A stretch of DNA of 64,000 bases from Paguma larvata (GCA_030068075.1 CM057833.1:48503587-48567586); one strand, 5' to 3'; shown: positions 50,171-62,778, counted from the first letter of the stretch. Notes: a model not told the origin generated them from the letters alone. Program-made: numbers and translations.

Positions 50171-53100
50171 ACCATCCAGCTAGGGCCATGCTGTATCTCA
50201 CAGTTGGCCTCTTCCCAAATATTTTTTGCCGTTGGAGTCTAAAGATGTTCCAGGTTCTCTCCACCCCACCCTCCTAAACACATCACTCTTCCCCTTTCCC
50301 AACCCCCACCATCTTCCCGGAAGGCTGTTCGCCCGGCTCTTCCCCTGGGCCTTGCATCGCAATGACCTCTGTAGAGCAAGAACTGCGGCTTGGCGCTCCT
50401 TATGGAATTCACTAACGTTCCTCAGCCGTAGGGTCAGTGCTGTCAGATCTGGACTGCCCCCTTGCTCCCCTTCCCGGCTGCGTGCTTTGAATGAAAGCCA
50501 GGCACAGATTAAACTGTGTGATAAAATGGGGGACTGACACCACTGAATGACTAACTTTAAGGGAGTGGAAGAGAGAAGGCTGCTTCTCCAAAGTGTCCAG
50601 TTGGCTTCCAGGAAACAGCTCGTCCTCTTTCGCCCAGGCCTTCCGCATAGCTCTGTCAAGCAAGCGTGTTTCCCGATTTGGTGCCCTCTGTTTCTTAAAG
50701 AAAACCGTAGAAGAAGAAGGCTATCGTTTCACCATAGGATTCAGCATCAGTTCAAAAATGTCACCTCTGCATCCACCTACTGACACGTTAATGAATGTAC
50801 AACTTTTTGAACTAGCGAGTCAACTACCCAATTATTTTCTCTTCAAAACAATTAAGGTCCACGTTGCTAAATTGAATCCTCGGAAAATGTGCAAGCCATC
50901 TTGAGTTTCAAATTCCTCCCATCCACCATGTTGAAAACACAGTGACATTAGCAGTTGTGCTCAATTTGTCTCCTATAGCGACCTCGAACGATAATAGCAT
51001 GAGTATGCTAGCCATACACTGGGCTTACAACCCTGAGAGTTTCTCAGCCTTCCGCCAGGAAAGCTTGGCCACTTTGCAGAAAGATGATAATTTGCATATG
51101 AGATAGTCTCTACTACTCTCATTGGTCAGTCAACCACAGATTACTGAGAATCATGCTTTCTTTTGTCTAGTTTTCTGTTCCTTTTTCCTTTTTATAAGTA
51201 TCTAATTTTGACTTATTCTCCACTGCCCTTTGGATTCTGCTGTTCGAGGTCTTCTCTAACCATCACCTCCCCCCACCAGCAGCGCTGACCCTTGAACTAT
51301 CTGACTGCTCATGTACCACTGTGCAGGGAGGCAGCTGCTGAAGCTGGGGACACCGGGACCTGCAGGTGATGCTGGCTGCGCTCACCTGTCAAGAAGGAAG
51401 CATTCCGGTGTCAAGAGATGCTGTAAAGGAGCTGGCAAGCCCTGAATCATCGGCGTCTTATTCCTATGCCTACTTCCCTGCTAGATGAATTCAGAGAGAG
51501 CTTGAGTGGCAGAGTCCACGGTGCTGTTCTCTGGTTCTCTTCCATTTCTGCCCATGAAGACCATGGCTGCCTTCTCTGAACTCATGGACCCTTGCTTAGC
51601 CTTGAGTTCAGTGGGCCATGAAATCAGCCGTCTCCAGGTTGGTTCCGTATAACAGCGTTCAGAATCCCTACTTCGACTCTTCCTGGCTCCGAATCCAAAA
51701 CAGCCATGTCTTCCTCGCTAGTGTACCTTTATTGCCTGAAAACTCCCCGAGATCCTTTGGACCTGAAAAACTCCTTCTGGGTTGGGGACATTTATCTTCC
51801 TAACACTCTTTCTCTTCACTTTCAAGGCAGAGAAACAGTTTAAGCAAACCCTAGTTTTTATATTTGAAGGGAATAAATGTGCATTGACCATTTACACAGA
51901 ATGCTGAAAATGATCGCCAAGATATTTGAAGCTATGGCTATGGAATTCTAGAACATCTAGAATCCGTTACTTAGTTTTTAACCAGAATGTTAACTTGAAA
52001 GCCTTATAGAGAAAATCAAGAGAATACAGTTAGTTCTCCTGGCCCCTGCCTTGTCCTTCTTTCTCTCTTCCTTTGACTTTATAGCAGATCTGGGGAAACT
52101 TCTAATACTCACTGGCGCTTGTGCTGCCCAGTCTTGGAGTCTGAAATGCCTGAGAAAGCAGTACCGACTCCAACTGTAAAACATTCCTTCACCAAGCCTT
52201 GGAAACTGGCGTACTGAGGCTGGCGGAGCTCAGAGGGAGCACATGTAAATGAGGCTCGCTTATAAACTCCAGAGGAGCGTTTTATTTAGTTTAAACCTGA
52301 ACTTGAACTCGTAAACATGTTCCCGAAGAACAACACTGAAAGGCTGATGGAGTACAACAGGAAGCCATATTTTAGCTCAGACAGTTCACTCCTCTAAGAG
52401 GAAGAAAAATCTTCAAGTATTTTTTTAAAACTCAATGCCTTTAAGATAGCACAAGGTGGTATACAGCACAAGATTCTTGTCGAGTGCAGAATCCAGCGGA
52501 AGTTAATAGGTATCGTTTGAAATTACCACCATTCTTGCAAAGTGAACGAGAGGACCTCCTATCCATACGGCGACTTAACAAGAGGAAAGGATATTTAAAG
52601 GGCCAGTGAACATAGAACAGTCCAATGTATAATCGGTTTCCTTAAAATATAATAAACCGATAGTGGAGTGGGTAGCCCTTCCTGATGAGCACTGTGTGTG
52701 TAAGTTCTGGGTGTGTTCCTAACTGTCAGCTACTGGGAGAGCCCTGCCAGGTAGAATTTACCTGAAAACAAACTAGGCGATTTTGTTTCCATGGCTTGAT
52801 GGCATAAAACACATTCTCTAATCGGTCTTCAGTAATCTTTGCTTGGGAGCTCTCCACCATCTCTAAAGTCATAACATAGAATTCAGTTTTCTATGTTAGT
52901 GTAATCTTACCTCTCTCTAAGAAGCATAGATTCCTAACAAGGAAGCCAAGTAGCGCTGCTGGTCATATATATCATGTATATGTCCAAGCCATTGATAAGA
53001 CCCTTCACACAGAGTGTTAACGTTCATGGGACTTTGTTCAACCCCCCACCCTAACCCCACCAAGAGGCTTCCCACTCACCTCCCCGAGAAATATTCAGGA

Positions 53101-53880
53101 AGAATCGAATTGTTTGTAGTAATGAATATTGCTTAGTTGTAAATTTAATCTACAAATTTAGAAGGAAATAAATCTGAACATAAAAAGCATTTGCTGTTTC
53201 AGCATTAAAAAAAAAAAAAAAGTACTGTCATTTGAAACTGCCAACTCCCCCATGTGGGTTTGTTTTGCAAGTCACGTCTTAACAAAGACAAGTTGTGTTG
53301 CCATAAAACCCTAAATCCCACCACATTTTCAGAAGGAGGAGGAAAGCATTGTTCACCGATCCCTGGTGGGTGCTTTCGGGGATGCCACATGGAGCTTTGA
53401 CTGGGCTGGGGGAAGCCATTCCGTTTCTCTCCAGGGTAGTTGGCCCCGAGGAAGCCTTGATCCCACCCCGTGCCATCCAGATCCCGGCAGCCCTCCCGTG
53501 ACAATGCTGCTTACACTCGGGGCTGGCATTTCAAAGTCATTTAGGCCAGTGTTTGGAAGTTTTGTCTTTTTATGTTTGTTATTTCCTTGCCTCAAATGCT
53601 GAAATAACTGGTATACCGAGGCCTGTTTTGCAGATAAGTTGGTCCCCCCCCCCGCCCCCGCCCTAAGTCACAGAGACTAGAAGTTAAGTCTCTGGCATTT
53701 TCCATGGCCGAGCTCGCTCCAGCCCCAGTGAGGGATATGAGCAGTTTTACCCCAGCGTCTCATCCACCCTGTGACCGAGGAAAAGATGGGTCCTGGAACT
53801 AGTGAAATCGAAAAGCAGGCATTTCCGGAAAGTAAAGGAAGTTGGGGAGTGGGATCTTTGCAAGTTTGACAGAGCGGCCT

Positions 53881-54340
53881 CCTTGGGTGCCTAAGTCCCA
53901 GGGGAGTCGGCGACTGAGGGGGGCTCCCGGTTCACAGTCCAGTGAGGAGGTGTACCGCCCCACCCCTCTTTCCTCCTGAGTCTGAGAACAGTGATGCCCC
54001 AGCCGCCTCCACCTTCTGTCCCAGTTCTGCCTCTTGAGCCTCGTGTCTTTGGCTCCCTCCCGACGCCCCCCACTCCAGCTGCCCGGCGGCGGGGTGGTCG
54101 TGGTTGCGGCTGACTGCGCTCTTCCGCGAGGCCTTTCTTCATCCGGTGAATGGAGTAGGAAGGACCGTTGGTTTGTGCGGCCTGGGGAGAGGAGGGGTCT
54201 GCCCTCATTCCTGTGGGGGGCTCAACCCCAGGTGGAGAGGGAGAGAAAAAGACCGGCTGGAGGGGTGGGAAGGGGGCTGGAAACGGGGCTGGAAAGGACA
54301 GGAGGAAGGAGCCCGGACCGTGAACGGAGGGCAGGGCGAT
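53881..54340. promoter_or_regulatory. GC-rich intronic patch with CpG cluster and G-quadruplex-like runs
   Basis: 25 CpG by hand count in 460 bp, 15 of them in 54001-54180, in an otherwise CpG-poor intron. The following part is G-rich; G-runs at 54262-54265, 54267-54269, 54272-54276 and 54285-54288 could form a quadruplex. It could be a small CpG island or enhancer. A long antisense open frame (53891-54484) over it has no recognisable protein features. Confidence 0.4.
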
Positions 54341-54970
54341 TAAAGGGGTAGGAAGCAAAGGCCTGTGCTCTGGGCCTTGGCACTTGCCGGCTGGGATGGA
54401 AAGGTGCAAAGGTGGCAGATGCCCTCCAGTGCCTGAAAGGGCTTCTTGGCTGAAAAGGTTAGTCTGGGAATTGGTTTCTGGCAAAGAACCAGGCCCTCTG
54501 TCATCCCGTGGCAGGATATCTCTGGGAGAATTTTTGTAACAACCAGACTACTTTTCGCTTTCATGTCATTCCCTCCCTCCCCATTCCAGACTTTCTCTAC
54601 CTGCACAATCCAAACACCAAATCTATGTGATAGATGTGCCGTGGCCCCGAGTGGTGTCCGGGAAGGTCTTTTCAGCTCTGGGGGAAGAGCAGGCGCAGAG
54701 GAGCACTGGGTGGAGTGATTATCACAATGTGGCCATGCTCCGCTGAGCTTCCGACCTCCACTCCCACGCCTCTCTTTTTAAACAAGAAAGGTTACCTCCC
54801 CGGGCCACCATTGGGCCGGCCCCAAGTGTGACTGTCTGCCCTCGTTAGACAACAGGCATTTAATTAAAGTTGGAATCTGATGTGCAGAAAACATACATTT
54901 TTTTCATTTCGTAGCTCCCTAGGAAATCCTATTCTCCCTGAGCCCTACTGTACTCAACTCTCCTTGCCAC

Positions 54971-55047
54971 CAGAAAGAAAGAAAAAGAAAGGAAGAGGAA
55001 GGAAGGAAGGAAGGAAGGAAGGAAGGAAGGAAGGAAGGGAAAGAAAG
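54971..55047. repeat. (GAAA)n/(GGAA)n purine tract
   Basis: A/G-only stretch with about ten GGAA units flanked by GAAA units. GGAA repeats can bind ETS-family factors, but here this is only a composition statement. Confidence 0.95.
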
Positions 55048-55376
55048 ATCTTAAAACTGAAAATCAAAAATCACGAAAGGGTAGCCTGCCTTTTCTATTT
55101 TTGCCTTTGGGGCAGACATTGGCCAATAATAAAGTCTGTATTGTATCTTCAGACCAGAGCCAGCTTTCTCATGGCTAACTTCCCACATGCAAAAGGGTTT
55201 GTCCCATCACAGGGCATGAAAATACAGCATTTAATGAATCCGGAACTAAAATCTTTCATCTTTCCTCTGTGCAGTAAAAGGGCTTCCCTTGATGCCTTCT
55301 GATATTTGGGTTGGACTTCGTAGACTCAAAAAAAAAAAAAAAAAAGAGAGAAAAGAACAAACAGTAAACACCAGGC

Positions 55377-55590
55377 CCTCGCTGGAAATAAACCCCGAAG
55401 CGCCCTTGTCCCTGCGTTTCCACAGCAGAGCCGTCCATCCGGGCACTGTCCGGGCTCCACCCAGAAACTCCGGCGGTGCCATCCCCGCCAAACAGATAGC
55501 GACTCCGGACGATTTCATCGGGTCGCTGTCCCCTTCATCTCCACGCTGCACCTCAGATCCCAAGCAGCTTCCGCGGCGCGGGCTCACTTT
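55377..55590. promoter_or_regulatory. CpG-rich intronic patch
   Basis: About 20 CpG in 214 bp, ending in a CGCGGCGCG cluster at 55572-55580, followed by AT-rich sequence (55590-55680). Such CpG retention in a carnivore intron suggests low methylation or selection, but no promoter element is proven. Confidence 0.35.
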
Positions 55591-56489
55591 AATGGATAGA
55601 ATCTATTTTTCATGAAAAAGCAGGAAATAAGCTGTCTCTTTCATAAAAAGATTTACAAAATGTAATCATTGTTGAAATATTCCCTTTGAACTGCCGTGTC
55701 CACGGGGGTCTCCGGCTCCCAGAGTCGTGCTTCATTAGAAAGCCCCTCACAAGCGGCTCCAGAAGGCAGGTACACTGGTGGTGCCCGGCTTTGATGTCTT
55801 GAATGAATGAAAGAAAAGCACAATAAAAAAGAGCTGTTGATCAAGCATAAAATACTCTTTAAGCTGACAGAATAGCAGCGTTAACACACCCTAAGCTGCT
55901 TTTAGTTTTTCCCTTTTTTCCTCACATTTTCCTGTGCTTTGTGTACAGTGGGGGTTTGTATTTTATAAGAAGTCTCTGATCTATGTAGTATGCCGTCCGC
56001 TAACAAAAACCAAAATAGGATTGTTTCTGTCCCACTTGGTTGCCTGACTACTCCCTCCCTCCCCGCCTCCCCTCTCCCCCGCGATCGCCCCCAACTTCCA
56101 AGGCGTGCAGTTGAGCCTTGCAAGGCAAGGGCCCAAATGCCTTTCATAAACTTGAGCCAATTCCTTTTGTGTGGTTGGTTTCGCCGCTCTGATTTTAATA
56201 CCGCAATTAAAGACAGATTTTTATTTTCTCAAGAACTTTCTCTTGCAACTGGGGACATGGAACCGTTGCAGCTGCTACTTTTGACTAAGAGATTATATCC
56301 TTAAATAAGAGCAAGACGCCTTGTCGAGCGAGCCACGACTTTCCTCACGGAAAAGGGAACCGGTCCTCCTCGGGTCTCACGTGGACCTTAGGGCCCGTCC
56401 ACATGTTAACAGTTAGAGAAGCCAGTTACCCTGGCGTTCTGGTTTCCTGTGCTTGCCTCTGTCCAGGCATTAGCTCATTCTAATCCCCA

Positions 56490-56590
56490 TAAAAACTGAT
56501 AAAGTTGTTATCTCTGTTTCATGGAGTCTAAAACCAAGATCTGGGAATGCTAACTAACTCGCCTGAGATGATTTAACTAGCACATACATA
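56490..56590 (-). mobile_element. MIR-like fragment, antisense
   Basis: CCATAAAAACTGATAAAGTT, GTTATCTCTGTTTCATGGAG and TAACTCGCCTGAGATGATTT fit the reversed MIR 3' half. Confidence 0.5.
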
Positions 56591-57344
56591 ACGGTGTGTC
56601 TAGTTACATGATAAAGTTCTGCTAACTCAACCTCCAGGGCCCCAGCACGATGCAGACAGCCCTCCAGGAAATCCGCAGAGCAAATGTGAGTGGGCCAGAG
56701 TGCCGCCGTTAATTCAGGAGTCTTGGGTTTCACGAGGTAGAAGATCCCTTGGATGAAAACGTCAAGGGGGACCAAAACTAAATAGATCAATCAATATAAC
56801 TCGATGGTGAGGCAGACACGAGGGCAAGTTGGAATAGTGCAAAAGATTTAGACTTTGGAACAACAGTCGGAATAATTGGATTGCGTCCGTACTCTCAAGG
56901 TTCGGAGGTGCTGGATGGCTTCTTGGGTAAAAAGATTAGTGTTTTCCCGTCTTGAGGTTTGAACCAAACAGAGGTCTTGGCTGGGAGCAGCACGGTCACT
57001 CTCCAGGGAGCGGTGGTTTGGACAACTCTTCTGTGCTTGTAGCGAGTAGGCAGCAGTCCATGTTACAAAACTATTGCACATGCTACTGACGCAGCGGGCC
57101 ACAGTTGGCCCCGCTGCAGCAGCTCTTCAGTCAGAACTGCCCGGGGCGGCTATTGGAGACCTGCGTCTCCCTCGGGGGAGCACCTGTCATTTGGGGAGGC
57201 ATGGCCCTGTGGCGTGAGCACAGGTATGGCACAGACCTGCTCGGAGTCCTCCATCTAAATGCCCTGGTGGGGTGACTGATACCAGGCTTCCAGAACCTTA
57301 GAGATAGCTCCTTCCTGCCTTCCTACCTTCTTTCCTTCCTGCCT

Positions 57345-57640
57345 TCCTTAACAGTATTTAGTAAGTGCCTACTCTGTGCTAGCCCCTGGGTAAGACACCG
57401 CGGATGACGCATCCAAGAATGTATCCATTTTCTTGGGGAGAAAACAGGTAATTACAGCTCAGTGACTGTGACAGAGGTAAACCCCAGGACGCAAGGCCTC
57501 GAGAAAGACCCCTTGGAAGAAGGGATGCTAATCTGAGAACGCAAGAGCTAGCAAGTGTGAGCAAAGCCAAAGAGAGGGGGACAGCCCGTGCCAAGGCCCA
57601 GCAGGGGGAAGGCATTTGGCTCTGGGGGATCTGGAAGAAG
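57345..57640 (+). repeat. Ancient interspersed repeat, same family
   Basis: AGTATTTAGTAAGTGCCTAC, TCTGTGCTAGCCCCTGGGTA, AACAGGTAATTACAGCTCAG, and later GTGCCAAGGCCCAGCAGGGG match the family in order. A CCTTC-rich tract precedes it. Confidence 0.6.
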
Positions 57641-60600
57641 TATAACACAGTACAAGTGTTGAGTACGAGCAGTGAAAAGATAAGGCCACGGAGGTAAGTA
57701 GGGCCAATCATGGCCCATTAATGTTTTAATAGTTTCCTGTACAATAAACAAGTCTTGGTTTAGCGTTATTGAAAACAGGTTTTCTTTAATTAACAAAATC
57801 AGACAGGAAAAAATGACGGCAGAGATCAAAGCCCGTGGCTGGCAATACCAATAACTGACACCTGTGTACAGCGTGGCACCTTTTTCAGAAGAAACCAGTG
57901 TGAAAACCCGCCCTCCTCTCCTGTAATGCAGAACGGTCCTCACAGCAGTCCTCTGGGGGCCCAAGGACCGAGACCAGCTTACTTCAAATCCCTCGGCTGG
58001 TTAAGGGAAAAAGTAGGACTCAATCCTGGGTCCCTGGGACATTGGATGCTCAGCCTCGTCAGTCGATATTAAGTGGATAAAGATGCTACCATGGGAACAG
58101 CAAGGTACCTGGTATCTTGAAAGGTATAGAAGGCTGCACTTCGGTGCCTTCTTTCTGCACGGCAGCTCCTTAAGGAGTCTCCTGATTGCACACATTCTGA
58201 CCCCAGAGCCTAGCGTACATGACACCAAGCACACTTTAGGCCCCTAGGCTTGTGGAATGAGGGAACAAATGCTCCAAAATGGTGTCTGTTAATGTGAGAA
58301 ACTCGGAAGGTCGTCCATTTCCGTTGTCTTGAAAGGGGACGGGGGAGCTACCAGGCTTTCGGCCGATTTGCCAAGGTCAACTCATTTGGGCTCAAAAGTG
58401 GGCTTTTTGCTCCTCCAAACAAAGCAGGAAAGCCAAAAGTGACTAACTGGATGAGGGCGACCCAGCAGAGATACAGCACCTCCTCAAGAGAAGACTCAAA
58501 ATGGCGACCGCAACTCACGTGGTGCTGGTTGGTAGCATCCTCTCTGGGTCTGATGAAGTGGCAGGCCTGCTGGGGGAGTGGGGACAGAGGCCCCCCTGGA
58601 TCTGCACGTCTCCTTTTTATGTGTGTGGATGTCCTTAAGTAACCCACCTTGTGTGGAGAAGAAAGCGAAGCGTCACACCCAGTTCTGGATTCCACATTAA
58701 CAGCCTCCTTCCGCAGTGTTCAACTTTGCCCTTGAGGCCTTTTGTTTAACTTTTTAATTTGAAAAACAGATTCTGCTGCGTCACAGTCTGTTCCACCTTC
58801 CCCATCCACACCCCCTGCACCCTCTCTGTTTGTTTGTTTTGGTTTTTTTTTTTTTTTTGGTTAAAGTAAAATAATAGCTCTCTCAAAGAGACTCTTATTT
58901 CCTTTTGTTGTTAAGATATACATCCTGCCCTCTTAGTGAGAAGAGTATGTAAAAGGACTTTTTAAAAAAAGTTGTTATTCACATTAGAATGTTTGTTGTT
59001 AACTAAGGAGTCGAGTCTTCTTCAGCCATGTCTTGGGCCATCTCATGACCAAATTTTGGAAAAGAGTTTCCTAATTGCTCCCCGTGGGGCAGAAGGAAGG
59101 AAAGAGCCCGCACTGCCAGAGGTGCCTACTGCCGTTTCAGCCTTCCCATTTAGGATGCAGCCGGATAGATATTGCTTATGGTTCATAAAACCTGACTACT
59201 GTGAGTATTCCAGAATCCCAGCAGAACAGGATTCCAACTTTCATGGAGCTGTAAATTAAGGGGCGGGAAGTGTGATAAAACTCCTTAGAGAACGCTGAAA
59301 AAAAAAAAAAATTTCGCGCTGCAATGGTTAAATGAAATTTTATAAGCACATTCAGCGCGGAGCTGTTTTGCATTACATGAGTTGAATACCTTAGAGACGC
59401 CACATCTGCAGGCACTTTATTAAATCCTTAGTCAGCACTTTCCAACCTGATGAGATTACTTCTTCATTTGACTGGAGAAAAGGAAAGCCGAGCTCCGGTC
59501 CTGGGCTGCAGGTTTCTTTTGATGTTTCACCTTGAACACTGAGAGAGGACAATTACCCCCCTCCTTCGCTCCCCCCCCCCCAGCACATCCCAAACTGTAG
59601 AAACTGTGAGTGTAGCAGGGTGATCTTACTTGACTAGCCCGACTGTGGGAGTTGTGGATTTATGGACCTCCAAAACAACTAGAGCCGAAAGTCCCTGAGG
59701 AGAAAATAGATCAAAGCTCCGTGTTTACTTCCTTAATGTAAATGTACCGAGATAACATCTTCCCATATTCTATTGTAATATTGGAACTCGCTGCAGATAA
59801 GGGACAGAAATTCCTTTGTGGTCCATCTGGATACAGTAGGTTAGATTAAAGGCTTATAAAGTATGATGGCAGAAACCATATAAAATGTAAGCTTGCATCA
59901 GTACATGTCCGAAGACCATTTTCGGACTCTCCGTCGATGAACTTTGTTGAGGGTGGCACCATTTTCCTGGTGGTTTTTGCTACCCACGCCCAACAATTTT
60001 ACAACCTCGGGGTGTTTTTTATATTTTGCTTGTTTGACCCAAGAAGAAAGTGCTCACAGTGGTTCTTCAAGGGATATTTTGAAACCGTCACTGCTTGCAT
60101 AATAGACTTTCTAACAAATATCACAAGAGAAAGATGGGCTTTTCCACACACTATCTTGTCCGTTTGATGTTCGTAGTAGTTCACAGAAGTTTCTAGAAAT
60201 CGAGGGGCCTCTCCATGTGCAGCTATCACATTTATCATAAAGGAATTAGTGTCTTCGGCTACAAACAGATCGGGAGAAAATAATTCCGTGAAATGGATGC
60301 GTTTTTTGATTATGATTATAACCGTTTATCCGCCATCCCTGCAAATGGATGATTTAATCAAAGAGACCTCATTCCCACCCTCCCACCCCCCAAAAATTTC
60401 AAAAACCAAAAACATAACAAAAAGCAAATTCCCTGTGTGGCTCCCCTAAGGGATTGACTTCCCCTTCGGGAAAGCCTTGGTCAAGTAGCTGGGTTCATTG
60501 TCATGAAGATTAGTGTGATGTTGAAATAAGTACTAATGGTCAAATTACAGGAGTGAAAAAGTTGAAGAATAGGTTTTGGTTTGGGCCTGAAAGGGTTAAT

Positions 60601-61088
60601 TAAGTTTTTTTCACGGGTTATTAAAGACCCCCAACCCCTGTCTTCAGGAGTCGTATTGACACCACACCACAGGGCAACTCGCTTCTCTATTGACATGTTG
60701 CCGGTCAGAGCACAATAGCCTTCTGTGTCTGAAAATCATTGCTAAAATCATCTCAAGGAAAAAAAAAAAAAGTTTGAAAGCTCTAACGTTAGACAAAAGC
60801 CCAAGAGCTGCAGTGCGCAGCTCAAAAACCCCGAGTCAGCAACTTCTATTGATTAAAAACTAACCTTTAAAGTAACTCTGAGAGTGTGTGGTTAGCATTT
60901 AAATTTAAACATGTCATGAGTTGATTTGTGTTACTGAATACCAACTCCGAAGGAGTAACATTCACATCACATTTTTTTTTCTAATTCCCTTAAGCAGCTA
61001 AAGTATTTCATGAAATGTCAATAGGGCAAAAAGAAAAAGTTGAGGGGGGGGCAATGCTAGGTCTTGTAGTTTTCTTTCCCATGCAAAT

Positions 61089-61091
<3 letters not shown>

Positions 61092-61129
<38 letters not shown>

Positions 61130-61134
61130 CACAC
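61092..61134. repeat. (CA)n microsatellite
   Basis: CA run of about 43 bp with one CG interruption. Confidence 0.97.
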
Positions 61135-61399
61135 CCTCCCCGCCAAAGAAAAGTATGGAGAGCGAAACACAATAATTAGTCCTTTGTCTAACTTTCCCAA
61201 GTGCCAGAGAAAGACAGATTAATTAAATATACAACAGTGTTGGTTTTTGGAGTGGGGGTCTTGCTTGCTGTGTAGGTCATAAATTAGGCAGAATAAATAC
61301 TTCAATGTGTTTGCAGTGGGCCTGCTACGTCAGAGCCACTGGAAGGTTGGTGGGAGGAGAGCGGAGGGTTTCTTGCTAATGATAGTCACGTCTGGGTCT

Positions 61400-61424
61400 G
61401 TCTGGTTGCTCTTAGCAACCAGAC
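61400..61424. promoter_or_regulatory. Perfect 25-bp palindrome, RFX/X-box-like site
   Basis: Arms GTCTGGTTGCT and AGCAACCAGAC are exact reverse complements around a 3-nt spacer CTT. The core GTTGCT-CTT-AGCAAC fits the X-box pattern bound by RFX-family dimers (GTTGCY, 0-3 nt spacer, RGCAAC). It lies in intron 10, 2.4 kb before the last exon, in a transposon-free stretch. Function is inferred from the motif alone. Confidence 0.55.
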
Positions 61425-62604
61425 ATGATGTAACACCAGGATGAACTTGAACTTGGGGGACTTGAAAAGAGAACAATAGACCAGAGCAATCAATAAAGCC
61501 TATTTCAGTGAAGGATTACAGAGCTGCTCTGGGGTAACCTTGTCGGCAAGGCACACACTGAATAGTAAGATGTGTGAAGAAACTTTTTTTTTTTTTTTTT
61601 GCTTTGCTTTTTAAGAGAAGTGCAGAGGCACTGCAGATTTTTGTAGCGCGCGGAGGTTGTGTCCAGAAACTGTGGTATGGAAAACTGCTCCCCCTGCTGA
61701 CTCCCTGGGTCCCCGATGTTTGCTTCGAGAGCTACTATGCAGCGTCAGATTGAAGAAGGCAGGGATTTGACGACTGGCTTAGAAAGTGTGACAACAGAAA
61801 ATCCGTAGGCACGATTTGCCGCACCCAGACTTCGAGACTGTTCTGTTAACGCGGCTGCAGCGTGGGTCCATCAGCTACTAGGGGAGCCCTACTAAAAATG
61901 CGGTTGGGGGCTCACCTCCCCCTCTCTTTTTCGTCCTCCCTCTTCTTCCTTTTGTCCAGTCAGATTTAGGCCGAGCGTATTTGCCAGGCTGGTTTCCTTT
62001 CGGGACACAAGACGCTTTATTGTGTTTCCTCAAAGCATGTGGCCAAAGAACAGTGGCCAACCGAATCAGTTCGAATGTGCCCCTTTCTGAGAGTGCCAGT
62101 GCAGTGATTTTCAGAGGCATTCGCTTTTGCTGCAAGTTGGTGATTTTGCCGTGAATGATGATGAGTGTGAAGTTGGCAGGGTATCGCCAGAGAAAAGTTG
62201 CCAAAAGCCAGGCACTTCTCTCTTTCTCTTGAGAAACTGACCCTGATCTTAGGCCATAACTGGTCACTTTGTATAGGCAACAGAGAAAGAAATGCCGGCA
62301 TATAAAGGGATATATCACCAGCCTGTTGTCCACGGCTCTTCACCGAAGGATTTTTGGAAAGGAAGAGGTAACTGGTCACTGGGCCCAGCAGGCATGTGGA
62401 GGACTCTAACTAAACACTGAATGAGCAAAGACATGGACACAGGCTATGCAGTGGCCTCATTTTTGTCCTTTGGGCATCATGGCACCTAATAGGGCGCAGT
62501 CTTGATATCACTTGGTTATTCTATGTCACTTTTTAAAATATTATTTTAGAAATATTGAGCTGAGAGCATTTTATGTCCTAAAATCTATCTCATGCACGTA
62601 TAAG

Positions 62605-62665
62605 GAGACGAAGTGTGATCAAGGCACGCGACTTGCCCAAATCACGCAGGAGTCTCGGCACACCA
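62605..62665 (-). mobile_element. Short MIR-like core, antisense
   Basis: GGAGACGAAGTGTGATCAAG and GCGACTTGCCCAAATCACGC resemble the reversed MIR core segment. Short, so tentative. Confidence 0.4.
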
Positions 62666-62778
62666 CTTTTTCTACTTCACCTCACTTATTTTTATATCAC
62701 TGTCGGTCAGCCGTGCCTGTTAAAAGAATGTCACGATACCATCTTTGGTGTCTGCATCTCATTGAAAAGGAGGTGTGA

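Noticed and set aside
50198..50659. 153-codon open frame on the - strand
   Set aside because: No recognisable motif and overlapping frames on the + strand; taken as chance.
54385..54398. NFI-like site TTGGCACTTGCC
   Set aside because: Spacer between half-sites is 4 nt, not the required 5, so it does not support NFIA autoregulation here.
53891..54484. 197-codon open frame on the - strand, the longest in the window
   Set aside because: Pro/Gly/Arg-rich low-complexity product that follows directly from GC-rich DNA; no domain, no splice context, no known protein resembled.
61878..62333. 151-codon open frame on the - strand
   Set aside because: No recognisable domain, lysine/arginine-rich end from a CT-rich stretch; taken as chance.
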